From positions 14,067,001-14,131,000 of the forward strand of contig CATNEN010000001.1 in the NCBI GenBank assembly GCA_950097015.1: DNA of 64,000 nucleotides, read 5' to 3'. Below are positions 35,166 to 44,438 of this stretch, one piece after another. The number at the start of each line of letters is the position of its first letter. Within the stretch, counting starts at the first letter, position 1. This DNA comes from Macrostomum hystrix (taxonomy: Eukaryota > Platyhelminthes > Macrostomidae). Position numbers and translations under genes: made by a program. The notes under the pieces are model-generated. The model ran no database searches, was not told the origin of the DNA, and saw only the letters and a list, made by a program, of their open reading frames with translations.

Positions 35166-35668
35166 GAAGGCGACGATGAAAAATTATGGCTTGTGTATTT
35201 TTTGTGTAAATGTGTATTTTTTTTAAATTTATTTATTTAAAAATGTGCGCGTGCGTATTTGTGCATAAATATTGAACACAACATTGATACAGTTATTTAT
35301 AAATTACAAGCTAATAGGCCTAAACAAAAGATAGATTGTTTGCTTGCTTTAAGTTTAACATTGCAATTATGAGTATGGCTAATAGTTCCACAGTTCACAG
35401 TTCTTGTTGTCGACTGCATGGCTGCTGCAGAGTTTCATTCTTTTGTATGTACTGTACTGTTAAATTGTCTGTTGTTGATGATCAATGTAAATTAAACAAT
35501 GTATGTTATTCAAACAATGAATGTAACTTTATGTAACAGGTTCATAGCAACTTAATTGTCACGTCGGTCGTCGGTCAATTCAATCACATGATTCTATAGA
35601 TTGGCGCCAGTCAGTCAGCCGGCTTGGTCAGCCGGTCCCAGTCAGCCGATCTGCTGCCCTGCAGCGAT
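35166..35668. other. AT-rich, nothing recognised
   Basis: A 66-codon Cys-rich frame at 35336-35536 has no splice or homology support and is not called. Confidence 0.4.
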
Positions 35669-36113
35669 TCACAGGACGCCCGGCTGCGATATAAAATATG
35701 GGTTTCAGTTTCATTTAGCTTATTTAGCTCGGTTATCAGATCAGATGCGTTAATAAATATTCTAATAATAATAATATTCAAAAGCGACTACTCACATATG
35801 GGTCCAGGCCCGCCGCTATGCGGCGAGCTCTGGCCATCCGAATCATGGCCAGATTCACACGACGCGTCGCTTCATTCAGCGCGTCCTGTGCCCGGCGCCG
35901 TGCGGGCGTCCAGGCCACTGTCGCCGCCATCTCTTCCGCAGCGACGAGGCACGACTGGATGGCCTCATCCAGTTTGGTGGCGGCATTGGCCAGAATGTTA
36001 GCCCGGAACGGTGCCGGGAACAAATGAAAGTGGAACTCATTGTAGACATCAAGGCCACGGACATGGCATTGGCTGCTGTTGATGCTGTTGCTGTCGCTGC
36101 TGTTGTTATTCAT
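35669..36113 (-). CDS. Small two-exon gene of unknown function, divergent from transposase copy 3
   Basis: Exon 1 (35796-36113) starts with ATG at 36113 and ends at donor CCATAT|GTGAGT in phase 0. A short final exon (35669-35683) after TATATCGCAG would add four residues and a TGA, giving about 110 aa. The protein has an Asn/Ser-rich start, then a helix-rich Ala/Arg segment (ANAATKLDEAIQSCLVAAEE, ARRRAQDALNEATRRVNLAM). No domain was recognised. It is transcribed away from transposase copy 3 (start 36603), with 490 bp between starts, so the two could share a promoter within one mobile element. Confidence 0.45.
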
Positions 36114-36184
36114 TTTTATTTGTTGAAGGAAGGTTGAAGGAAGTTAGTTGAGGGAATTTTAGTGATCTGGTGGGAGAAGTTGCA

Positions 36185-36280
36185 ACTATAAAATTGCTCA
36201 ACAACGATTGATCATCTATTTATATATGAGCCATACGTGCAGATATGCCACAGGTGGGTCCCCGCCTTCTCAAAGATTTA
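36185..36280. promoter_or_regulatory. Upstream block shared with 34070-34185
   Basis: TTGCTCAACAACGATTGAT, ACGTGCAGATATGC and GGGTCCCCGC repeat the blocks seen upstream of 34026, in the intergenic space between two divergent genes. Confidence 0.5.
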
Positions 36281-36344
36281 TTGGACACAAGCCAATGAAA
36301 ACGTGCCCGCGCCGCGCGGAATCCGACAGAGCCAATCCGAGCCA

Positions 36345-36427
36345 AGAGCGAGCCGAACCGGCTCGAGCCGAGCCGAGCGAGCCGAGCCGAGCGAGCCGAG
36401 CCGAGCCGAGCCGAGCCGAGCTGAGCC
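36345..36427 (+). repeat. GAGCC/GAGCGAGCC simple tandem repeat
   Basis: About 80 bp of tandem GAGCC with interspersed GAGC units, just upstream of transposase copy 3. Ser/Arg/Ala-rich frames over it are artefacts. Confidence 0.85.
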
Positions 36428-38113
36428 AACTCGACTCGAGTCTCGACAAAGGCAAGTAAACTAGCAATTGTAGTAAATTAGTGAATTGTAATTTACAGAC
36501 TTCTAGGCTATAGTAATATTATTTTCCCGGGTTAATTTACAGCAATTTTATTTTCAATATATCCCATCTATTAGCCTTTGATAACCATCACTTACTCACA
36601 AAATGTCTAAAAGACGGACTAAAGGCGACACGAACCAACGACGAAAGTTTCAAAATTGGTTCACAAAGAACCTACTTGACTTTGCGGACAGTGATGTAGA
36701 AATGGACCAAGTGAGTTTTCAATTTTTATTGAGTTTCTATTTAAGTTTCATGCAAGTTTGTGAAGAAATTTGACGAGGGTGGGGCAGACAGGCAGGATTG
36801 ACAGGGTGATAGGTTTGATTGATTGCCTCGAATTTTATGCACAGTTTCATCGTCTTCTTTTTTTCCTCTTTATTTTCAATCAGGAGGTTGCATCTTCCCA
36901 TGCAGATGGCGCAAGCCTCATTCCACCTGAGGATTCGCGGCCTGATTCTACCAGTGCCGGTGTCAATGCCTGTGACCCCATGCATTTATCAGCTATTAAC
37001 GAGGCTTTCGACGAAAGTGAGGCTGATGAGTTCGACTACGCCGATCACTTGTCAACAGATGCGGAAGATGGGGACCCAGGCCAAACAGCAAAGCCATCAT
37101 TGGAGAGCCTGAATGAGGAGCTTCTAATATTCTTCGTTCGTTACAACATCTCACATCGAGCGATGCAGTTCCTGCTCAATGCTCTAGTCTGCCGAGGCCT
37201 GCCGGTCGCAAGAACAGTGCACCGTCTGCGCAAAGAACCTTCGGCTGAAGCAGTACAAATACAAAAGTACACCATGGGTAGTGGACACTTTTCCTACATC
37301 GGTATTGCTTCGAACCTGGCGTTCCTGATTCGCGGCGGCATGTTGGATCTTGGAAATCCGGAAGCCACCCAGAATGACAGAGCAAGGTTGGAACTGGACA
37401 TTGATGTTGGCATTGACGGAATGCCGATTTACAATTCGTCAAATTACGCGGCATGGCCTATTATCGTTAAGTTTTCGAGGTTCTGTCGCCCACTTCCTGT
37501 TGCTGTGTATGCTGGGTTGGGTAACCCACCTCTTACCGAGTACCTGGCCGACTTCATCAAGGAGCTGCAGTCCTTCATGACCGACTTTGTCGAAGTTAAT
37601 GGGGTGCTAATCCACATCAGGAACATCACGTTCATTTGCGACACGCCAGCGCGGTCCTTCATCACCGCAACTTTGGGCCACAACGCACATCACGGCTGCC
37701 CCTACTGCAGAGTGGTAGCCCAGACGGTCGACCGGCGAATAGTCTACCCTGTCGAAGTCGGAGAGTGTCGCACAGCTGAGGATTATCGTTTTAATAGGTG
37801 CGTGTGTGTGCATGGGGTTGTGTGTATGTGTGTGTGCTTTTGCGAATTTTGTATACCAGCTTATACATCTGTATACGCCTACATGGCAGGATATATGACA
37901 TGTTTTTTACATGTCTACGAACCTGACCTGACGTTGTCTTAATACGTGAATCAGTTATCATATAAATGTGCAAATGGCTGTATCGGGATATGGCAACTAA
38001 AGAAATGTGATTCCGATTCAGACTGTCTATATAATGGCTGTCCTTTTAAATCTCAAAAATGATTCACATACTATATACAATATAAAATATACAATATACA
38101 ATATAAAATAATA

Positions 38114-38217
38114 TACAATAGTTCGATTCCCGACTCCACTGAAAAAATTTGTGTCCTTTAGCAAGACACTTAACTCTGCAGTGCTTCAGTTCACCCAGCT
38201 GTTAAATGGGTACCAGC
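38114..38217 (+). mobile_element. SINE family 2, 5' part (split by Gypsy-B)
   Basis: Starts with the B-box-like GTTCGATTCCCGACTCC and continues through CAAGACACTTAACTCTGC and CACCCAGCTGTTAAATGGG to TACCAGC, where Gypsy-B begins. The 3' part resumes at 42492. Confidence 0.85.
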
Positions 38218-38478
38218 TGTTGTGCCGCAAGTTACCGAGGAAAGTGGACTCTTTTAGAGTTGCAACGAGATGTGAAGCTTTTGTATATTTTTTATCGGCG
38301 ATGACCGGCCGCGAGTTAGTATATAGCGAACAGGGGAGAGTGGTGGAAGGAACATAGACATAGACTAAAACGGACTAAAACGAGTAAGATAAAAGTGCAA
38401 TAAACAAGTTGTGATGCAAAACAAGCACGTTAAAGTTCATCGGGTCATTCCATAGAGTTAAGGTTAAACGCCACCTCA
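38218..38478 (-). repeat. Gypsy-B 3' LTR
   Basis: 261 bp, matching 42231-42491 except one base. The pol stop codon (38476-38478) lies inside the terminal bases, so coding sequence reaches the LTR. Confidence 0.95.
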
Positions 38479-41376
38479 TCTTCCACCTTCGAATCGAATC
38501 GGCGGGATGCCTCGGTTAGCACGCACTGGGTAGCGGGGCTCTGGTCTCTCGTTTGGCTTGCCGATCACGCTCTGATGGTCATGAAGGAGGTCGCCCGGCT
38601 GATTTTCGACAGGCTGTTCAGTTTGCTGCTGCTCGTTAGGCCGGTGCGGTGCGGACTCATCAAGCGGGTGCTGTCCTGGGTCAGTTGGCTGCCCCTCGAT
38701 AACAGGGCTGAGCTGGTCAGCGTGAGCTAGTGTGACCTGGCCTCCTTGCCGCGCGATCAGTGCTGTGTTGGTGCCCTTCTGGGCGACGAACTCGGCTCGC
38801 TCTTGGACCTGCTTGCCGCCGGGCGTATACCAAACGCTCGCTCCGATTGGCGTCTGCATGGTAATAGGGTTGCGTAGCTGCCGTCCCATGAGCTGCGCCG
38901 GGCTCTGCAGCCGGCCTGCGTGCGGTACGCACCTATAGTTCAGCAGCAGCCTGGACAGGAATGAGTCATACGTTTCCGACTGCTGGTCCCACGCTTTCGA
39001 TGCTCTCTTGATGGATTGCACCATCCGCTCTGCTAACCCGTTTGATTGCGGATGCCGCGGCGGCGTCTTCAGGGCTCGACAGCCGATTCTCTCTAGCCAG
39101 GTGAGGAGATTCGCGTCGTGGAACTCGGCAGCGTTGTCGCTGACGAGCACGTGCGGCACTCCGGTTCTCGCGAAGACAGACTGCAATACCCGCTTAACGG
39201 TTGCCGCGTCTCGGTTCGGCACCCGCACAGCCTCTGGCCAGCCAGACATCGCGTCGACCAGAATGAGCAGTAGTCCGACATTCGGCACACTCGCGTGGTC
39301 CATATGCACTCTGTGCCAGGGCTCCTGCTCCTCCGGCCACCGGTGGACAGTCGCTGTGCTTTTTGGTCGAAGTCTTGAGCAGGTTGGGCAGCTGTGGATG
39401 AATGCCTCCACGTCGTTGCAGTAGCCTGGCCACCAGGCGGAGTTCTGAAGGCGAGCGCGAGTTGAGCTGGATCCTTGATGCGTATCGTTGTGCACCAGCC
39501 GGAGTGCTTTTTGTCGGAGTACGGCCGGAATTACCACGCGATCGCCGTAGCAGAGAACTCCGTCCTCCACAGTCAAGGTGTTTCGGGCCGCTTTGAAAGG
39601 CTTCTCGGCTGGTGAGCAGTTGGACCATCTGTTAGTGGCGACTCGCCTCATAATGTCCGTCAGCAGCATCTCCCGCAGGGTTTCTTCCCTGAGCTCCTGC
39701 CATGGAATTACGGCTTCTCCCGTCCAGTGGATGACGCTTTCTACCTGCTCGCCCTGACTCTCCGAGTTGTCGTTATCGAAGTCCAGCCTTGTTAGCGCGT
39801 CGACTTGCGGAATCGACTCACCCTTTGTGTAGGTGATGTCGTAGTCAAATGCCATCAGCTTTATGGCCCACCGAAGCAGCCTTGCGTTTGCGACCTTCGG
39901 TAGCTGGCGCCTCGTGCCAAAGATAAACTCCAGCGGGCGGTGGTCGGTTCTCAGCGTGAAGTGCGACCCCAGCAGGAATTGCTTGGCTCGCTCCATGGCC
40001 CAGACGATTGAGAGCGCCTCTCTCTCGATGTTGGAGTAGCGAGTCTCAGCGCTACTCAACCGTCGACTGAAGTACATGACCGGGTGTCCGGCCTGAGATA
40101 GGACCGCTGCAATTGCCCTCTCGCTGGCGTCGGTGGTGAGCGTCGTCTCCTCGCGCTTGTTGTAGGGCTGGAGCACCGGTTCTCGGCTGAGAATGTCCTT
40201 GATCAGTGAGAAAGCGGCTTGCTGAACAGGACCCCAGTTGAACTCTGCTGCTCGGCCTCGTAGCTGATTTAGCGGTTCGACGACATCTGAGTAGCTCTTG
40301 ATGAATCGACCGAAGAAATTGGCGAGTCCCAGGAAGGACTCCAGTTGCTTCTTGTCCTTGGGAGGCTTCACAGAGCGAATTTTTCTCACCAACTCCGGAT
40401 CCGGGGTTATTCCTGAGGCGCTGATTCTGTAGCCTAGGAATGAAATTTCTGTTGCTCTTAGATTCGACTTGTCCAGGTTGATGGTCATTCCAGATGACTG
40501 CAGAGTTTGCAGTACGCGTTGCACTTTCTGATTGAGCTCGGAGTCGGACTTTGCACCCAGTAGAATGTCATCCTGGTAGACAATCTTACCGCTGATGTCT
40601 TCCAGGATTGTCTCCATGGCTTTCTGGAAAATTGATGACGCTGACTTCAGACCAGGCACCAGTCTCTTGTACTTAAAGAGGCCCAGTGGCGTTGAAATGG
40701 TGGTCACTTCTCGGCTGTCCTCGTCCAGCTCGATCTGCAGGTAGGCGTCCGAGAGGTCGAGCTTGGCAGAAAGCGTCATGCCAACGATTTCGGAGAATAT
40801 TGTCTCCATTTCCGGCATCGGGTAGGTGTCGTTGCAGATCTGGTGATTCACTCCTGCCTTGAAGTCGGCGCATACTCGCACTTTCCCATTGGGCTTCAGG
40901 ACGTTGACAATGGGGGACGCCCACTGGCTGCCCCCGGCAGGGACCTGCTCAATGATGCCTTCAGACTCCATGCGCTGCAACTCACGTACCACCAGGTCTT
41001 TGAGGTGCAGTGGCACTGATCGTGCGGCGCAGTAGAACGGTTTGGCTCCCTCGATGAGTCTGATTTTGGCCTGGAAGCCTTTGAGACAGCCGAGCTGCTG
41101 TATTTCGTTGATGGTCACGGCGTTCTCCTGCAGCTTGATGTTGTCCATTCCGAGCAGTTCGTGCTTCTTTTCCGCAACGGTGACGACCAGGTCGACTGCT
41201 ACGAATTTGGAGTCGGTCTCGAGTGACGCAGTGAACTCGCCCAGGCAGGCAATGCTGGAACCGTCGAACTGCCGCAGAGTTTTCTTGCACTTGCGCAGGG
41301 CTGGGCGGCCGACCTGACGCCAGAGGTTCTGAGGAATGAGGCTGACCTCCGCCCCGGTGTCGACCTGCATTGGCAC
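38476..41376 (-). CDS. pol: Gypsy-B pol: protease, RT, RNase H, integrase
   Basis: A 966-codon frame from the first ATG; the frame itself is open back to 41430. Domains in order: retropepsin (VDTGAEVSLI near residue 5-14), RT (KVRVCADFK; YQDDILLGA near 265), Ty3-type RNase H (TTDASERAIAAVLSQ near 415), and integrase. The integrase has an HHCC finger (HNDTHQG ... CPTCSRL, about 628-672) and a catalytic core (DAMSGWPEAV near 710, SDNAAEF near 747). The tail is Gln/Pro-rich. No internal stop was found, so all enzymatic domains look intact. It lies in the -1 frame relative to gag but does not overlap gag's open frame. Confidence 0.95.
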   Translation of the reverse strand: MPMQVDTGAEVSLIPQNLWRQVGRPALRKCKKTLRQFDGSSIACLGEFTASLETDSKFVAVDLVVTVAEKKHELLGMDNIKLQENAVTINEIQQLGCLKGFQAKIRLIEGAKPFYCAARSVPLHLKDLVVRELQRMESEGIIEQVPAGGSQWASPIVNVLKPNGKVRVCADFKAGVNHQICNDTYPMPEMETIFSEIVGMTLSAKLDLSDAYLQIELDEDSREVTTISTPLGLFKYKRLVPGLKSASSIFQKAMETILEDISGKIVYQDDILLGAKSDSELNQKVQRVLQTLQSSGMTINLDKSNLRATEISFLGYRISASGITPDPELVRKIRSVKPPKDKKQLESFLGLANFFGRFIKSYSDVVEPLNQLRGRAAEFNWGPVQQAAFSLIKDILSREPVLQPYNKREETTLTTDASERAIAAVLSQAGHPVMYFSRRLSSAETRYSNIEREALSIVWAMERAKQFLLGSHFTLRTDHRPLEFIFGTRRQLPKVANARLLRWAIKLMAFDYDITYTKGESIPQVDALTRLDFDNDNSESQGEQVESVIHWTGEAVIPWQELREETLREMLLTDIMRRVATNRWSNCSPAEKPFKAARNTLTVEDGVLCYGDRVVIPAVLRQKALRLVHNDTHQGSSSTRARLQNSAWWPGYCNDVEAFIHSCPTCSRLRPKSTATVHRWPEEQEPWHRVHMDHASVPNVGLLLILVDAMSGWPEAVRVPNRDAATVKRVLQSVFARTGVPHVLVSDNAAEFHDANLLTWLERIGCRALKTPPRHPQSNGLAERMVQSIKRASKAWDQQSETYDSFLSRLLLNYRCVPHAGRLQSPAQLMGRQLRNPITMQTPIGASVWYTPGGKQVQERAEFVAQKGTNTALIARQGGQVTLAHADQLSPVIEGQPTDPGQHPLDESAPHRPNEQQQTEQPVENQPGDLLHDHQSVIGKPNERPEPRYPVRANRGIPPIRFEGGR

Positions 41377-41453
41377 GCCGCAGCCATTGATCTTAATGGT
41401 CCTGAAAAGGCCAGTCTGCTGCGCTGGGGCCTACGGCGTACACCTCTGCTTCC

Positions 41454-42230
41454 TCAGCGGACTCTGTTGTCTCCAAATGGACAGCTCGGGATCTGCAAAT
41501 CCGCGAAGTGATTCTTTTTCTGGCAGTTGGTGCACTTTTTGCCGTACGCCGGGCAGCTGCCCCGAGGGTGGCTGGCGCCACAGAATCTGCATTTGGAGAT
41601 TGCCGATGTTCTTGGAGGTGACGAGCTCTTCTGCTGGCCGTTGAAAGCGATGTCCGCAGTCGCGGGAGCGTGGTATTCCCTGATTTGCTCTAGGTGTTGT
41701 AGGCTCTGCAGAATGCTGTCTAGCAACATGTCGCCTTCTTGCAGCCGCTCGAGGATCCGCTTCTTGTGTTCAGGCGAGTTCAGACCATCGATGAGTCGCA
41801 TGACGATCATGTCGTTTTCCTTAGTTTGCTTGCTGCCCAGTGTCTCGAATTCACATAGCGATGCAGCAGCTCTCAACCTTCTGAAGTACGCCATGACGCT
41901 CTCTCCCGACTCCTGCCTCAAGTTGAGGAATTTCGTGCGCTCAGCGATGACGAGGCGCTTCTTAGGGCGAATTGTGCTGTCGACGAGCTCTTTGATGTCG
42001 TCAAACATCATTTCGTCCAGCTGTTTGGGCGCTGCCATGAGGGACAGGGTGCGGATTGCATGGAGTCCCGCCTTTGATAGAAACAAGTCTGTTTTGTCTC
42101 GAGCTTGGTCAGAGTCGGAGATCTTCTTCATGCGTGCTGTTGCCGATAGCTGTTGCATCCATGCCTCGGCCATCTCTGCATTTTCCAAATCGAGCTCTTG
42201 GCTCTGTTGTCTGGCTGCTTGCGACGCCAT
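41454..42230 (-). CDS. gag: Gypsy-B gag
   Basis: 258 codons starting ATG at 42230, the first base after the 5' LTR. It has a retrotransposon-gag-like helical segment (LNLRQESGESVMAYFRRLRA; VMRLIDGLNSPEHKKRIL), then two Cys/His clusters: CRFCGASHPRGSC (CX2CX3HX4C, one residue short of canonical) and CTNCQKKNHF. The stop at 41454-41456 precedes the pol frame, which only opens at 41430. An intermediate frame (41393-41581, containing EEAEVYAVG) bridges the gap, so gag-pol expression is either recoded unusually or broken. Confidence 0.88.
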   Translation of the reverse strand: MASQAARQQSQELDLENAEMAEAWMQQLSATARMKKISDSDQARDKTDLFLSKAGLHAIRTLSLMAAPKQLDEMMFDDIKELVDSTIRPKKRLVIAERTKFLNLRQESGESVMAYFRRLRAAASLCEFETLGSKQTKENDMIVMRLIDGLNSPEHKKRILERLQEGDMLLDSILQSLQHLEQIREYHAPATADIAFNGQQKSSSPPRTSAISKCRFCGASHPRGSCPAYGKKCTNCQKKNHFADLQIPSCPFGDNRVR

Positions 42231-42491
42231 TGTTGTGCCGCGAGTTACCGAGGAAAGTGGACTCTTTTAGAGTTGCAACGAGATGTGAAGCTTTTGTATA
42301 TTTTTTATCGGCGATGACCGGCCGCGAGTTAGTATATAGCGAACAGGGGAGAGTGGTGGAAGGAACATAGACATAGACTAAAACGGACTAAAACGAGTAA
42401 GATAAAAGTGCAATAAACAAGTTGTGATGCAAAACAAGCACGTTAAAGTTCATCGGGTCATTCCATAGAGTTAAGGTTAAACGCCACCTCA
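42231..42491 (-). repeat. Gypsy-B 5' LTR
   Basis: 261 bp; on the minus strand it runs TGAGGTGGCG ... GGCACAACA and is followed at once by the gag ATG. A TGGCGTCGC sequence overlapping the ATG is the only primer-binding-site candidate. A TATATA lies at about 42332-42337. Confidence 0.93.
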
Positions 42492-42640
42492 CCAGCATTA
42501 GCTGGGGTAATTGAAGGTGGGTGTATGGCGTCCCCCCAGTCCATGGACTGAACAGCCGTACGCAGCCTTCAGATGCGCCGCGCATTAGCTGCGGCTGTGC
42601 TGTCGATTGGGGCAGGTGTAATCAATTATTATTATTACTA
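42492..42640 (+). mobile_element. SINE family 2, 3' part (split by Gypsy-B)
   Basis: Resumes with CCAGCATTAGCTGGG, then GAAGGTGGGTG, CCAGTCCATGGACTGAACAG and a GTGTAATCAATTATTATTATTAC tail. It has the same body as the SINEs at 54, 59 and 60 kb. Confidence 0.88.
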
Positions 42641-43626
42641 GTCTTTATCGCCAACAACTACTGCAGGGAATCCAACCAGCGGCATGAACCAAGTCCGCTC
42701 CTGTCACTGCCAGGCTTGCAACTACCTGATGCTTGCCCACCGGAGCCAATGCACCTGCTCTTTCTAGGCGTCGCTAGGCGTCTTTTCACCTTCCTCTTTG
42801 CGGTGGATGACGGACGGCGGCGCAAAATTAGGCCGGATCAAGTTTCCGCTCTTTCTGATTTTGCCGAATCACGTGCGCTATATACACCGACAAATTTCCA
42901 AAGACGCCCTCGGAGAATCGACCGAGAACTCGGACATTTCAAAGCCAGCGAGTTCCGCACGTGGACTTTGTATGTGGGCCCGTATTTTTTTCGCAAATTT
43001 CTGCCAACAGAGTTGTACAGGCATTTTCTTCTATTTCACTTTGCCTGTTATGTTCTTTGCTCTGATAGCCCACAGCCTGAACTTCTTGATGCCGCTGAAT
43101 CTGCCATGAAACTTTTTGTGTATGACGCAGCTCAACTGTACGGCAACAGTTTCATGACTCACAATGCTCACGTTCTTTTGCACTTGTTTCAATACGCGAG
43201 GCAACGTGGAAATGTGTCCAACTTTTCGGCCTTTCCATATGAGAACTACCTCTCTCACTTAAAGGGTCGCCTTCGAGTAACGCGCTTTGTATCATCTTGC
43301 TAAATCAAATGCTTTCACTTCGCGACTTACTAGTCAGCAACCCAATTAAGCCCATTAAGTACTCTGTTAAGATGCCCGACAACTGTTGCATCGTGAATGG
43401 CTCAGTTGTTCGGGTTACTTCTGTTCTTGGTGACCAAGTAACTGGCAATATTCTGTCGCTGCAAAAGGACTTGTATGACTATCCATATCCGTCCTCAAAA
43501 CTGGGTATCGGAGTCTATTGTAAAACACGATCTTTTGTTACTGGCACTCCCCACAGGAAGTGCTTTCTGTTCCCGCGCGAGACCGGAAAGGCATGGCTGG
43601 TGATTCCTCTCTCTGGTGTTGATTAG

Positions 43627-44089
43627 TGGAATCGCATTCTGTTCCACCCTTGTCAGCAAATGAAATTTTGACTGTTAATGTTTTGCATCAATTTGACTAC
43701 AGACATAAAAATGTACAAATGTAAAAAAGTGTATACTCCCAGAGTTGCAAGCATAAACTCGTATGTAACTCAGAAGTATAAACTCACTGTATGAACTCAA
43801 ACGTACGGATCAGAGACAAGACTAAGATATTGAGCAGCAAAGTCCGAATAGCAAAATAAATACCGGGAATGATAAGCGATAAGGTTTATTTGAGGCGGTG
43901 TGTGGTCTCCGATAACAGGAGTCCATTTTTCTTGCCGTTTGTTGCCTGAAGAGCGCGTTGACACTTTAATGCCAAAACTTTGTTCTTTCGCACATTTTTA
44001 CGAAATTCTTAAATCGAATTTAATATTATAAGGCATTCGAAAGCGTGTCATTATCTTCGTAATTGCTTTTATTGTACGCGTGTTTAGCA
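43627..44089. other. AT-rich spacer
   Basis: No gene or repeat was recognised between transposase copy 3 and the repeat at 44090. Confidence 0.4.
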
Positions 44090-44312
44090 ACAAGCATGCT
44101 TCCAGAATCACTTAATTCCCATTAATTGAAGTGACTGCTAGAAACGGTAAACATCTAGCTAGTAGAGCTCTTCTGCATAGTCACAGGACTTGAACGGCCA
44201 AAAGAGGAAGGAGCAGCTCAAATAAAAACGGATAAACTGATGACTGGTCTCCCACCACAGACAGAAGGAAAGCCTTATCTTATCCATTTGGTCTGTGCTC
44301 CCAGAGACTTCT
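44090..44312 (+). repeat. Dispersed repeat flanking the SET-domain gene, copy 1
   Basis: Contains CCAGAATCACTT.., ATTAATTGAAGTG and a block GTCACAGGACTTGAACGGCC through CAGACAGAAGGAAAGCCTTA. All recur in the same order and orientation at 46113-46545. Confidence 0.8.
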
Positions 44313-44438
44313 AGAAATAACAAGTCTGTGTGCTCCCCTCCCCACCCCACTTGATCGGTCCCACCCAAACCCGTTCAGAGTCATTACACAGGAAATTATT
44401 TTGCGATTTATTTTCATCACAAAAGTATTTAATATTTC

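Larger units (their letters stand above)
38218..42491 (-). mobile_element. Gypsy-B: full-length young Ty3/Gypsy retrotransposon
   Basis: A 4,274-bp element with 261-bp LTRs (TG..CA ends) and a 5-bp target-site duplication CCAGC (38213-38217 and 42492-42496), inserted in a SINE. Only one difference (38229 A versus G at the equivalent site) was found between the LTRs, so insertion is very recent. The coding order gag, protease, RT, RNase H, integrase places it in Metaviridae, probably near the Mag-like branch. Confidence 0.95.
36603..43626 (+). pseudogene. DNA transposase, copy 3: spliced, with a 4.9-kb intron carrying two nested insertions
   Basis: Exon 1 is 36603-36710 (MSKRRTKGDTNQRRKFQNWF..), exon 2 is 36884-37797 and exon 3 is 42667-43626. 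Phases agree at both junctions. Joining across the long intron reproduces the colinear order seen in copy 1: DGMPIYNSSN, FICDTPARSF with CPYC, then EPMHLLFLGVARR, NAHVLLHLFQYAR and FSAFPYENYLSHLK. A one-base frame change near 43255-43265 moves the C-terminal 110 codons into another frame, so this copy is probably inactive. The intron (37798-42666) holds a SINE that holds a full Gypsy element. CACTA/EnSpm-like assignment is tentative. Confidence 0.75.

Noticed and set aside
36208-36467. Ser/Ala/Arg-rich ORFs on both strands
   Set aside because: Produced by the GAGCC simple repeat.
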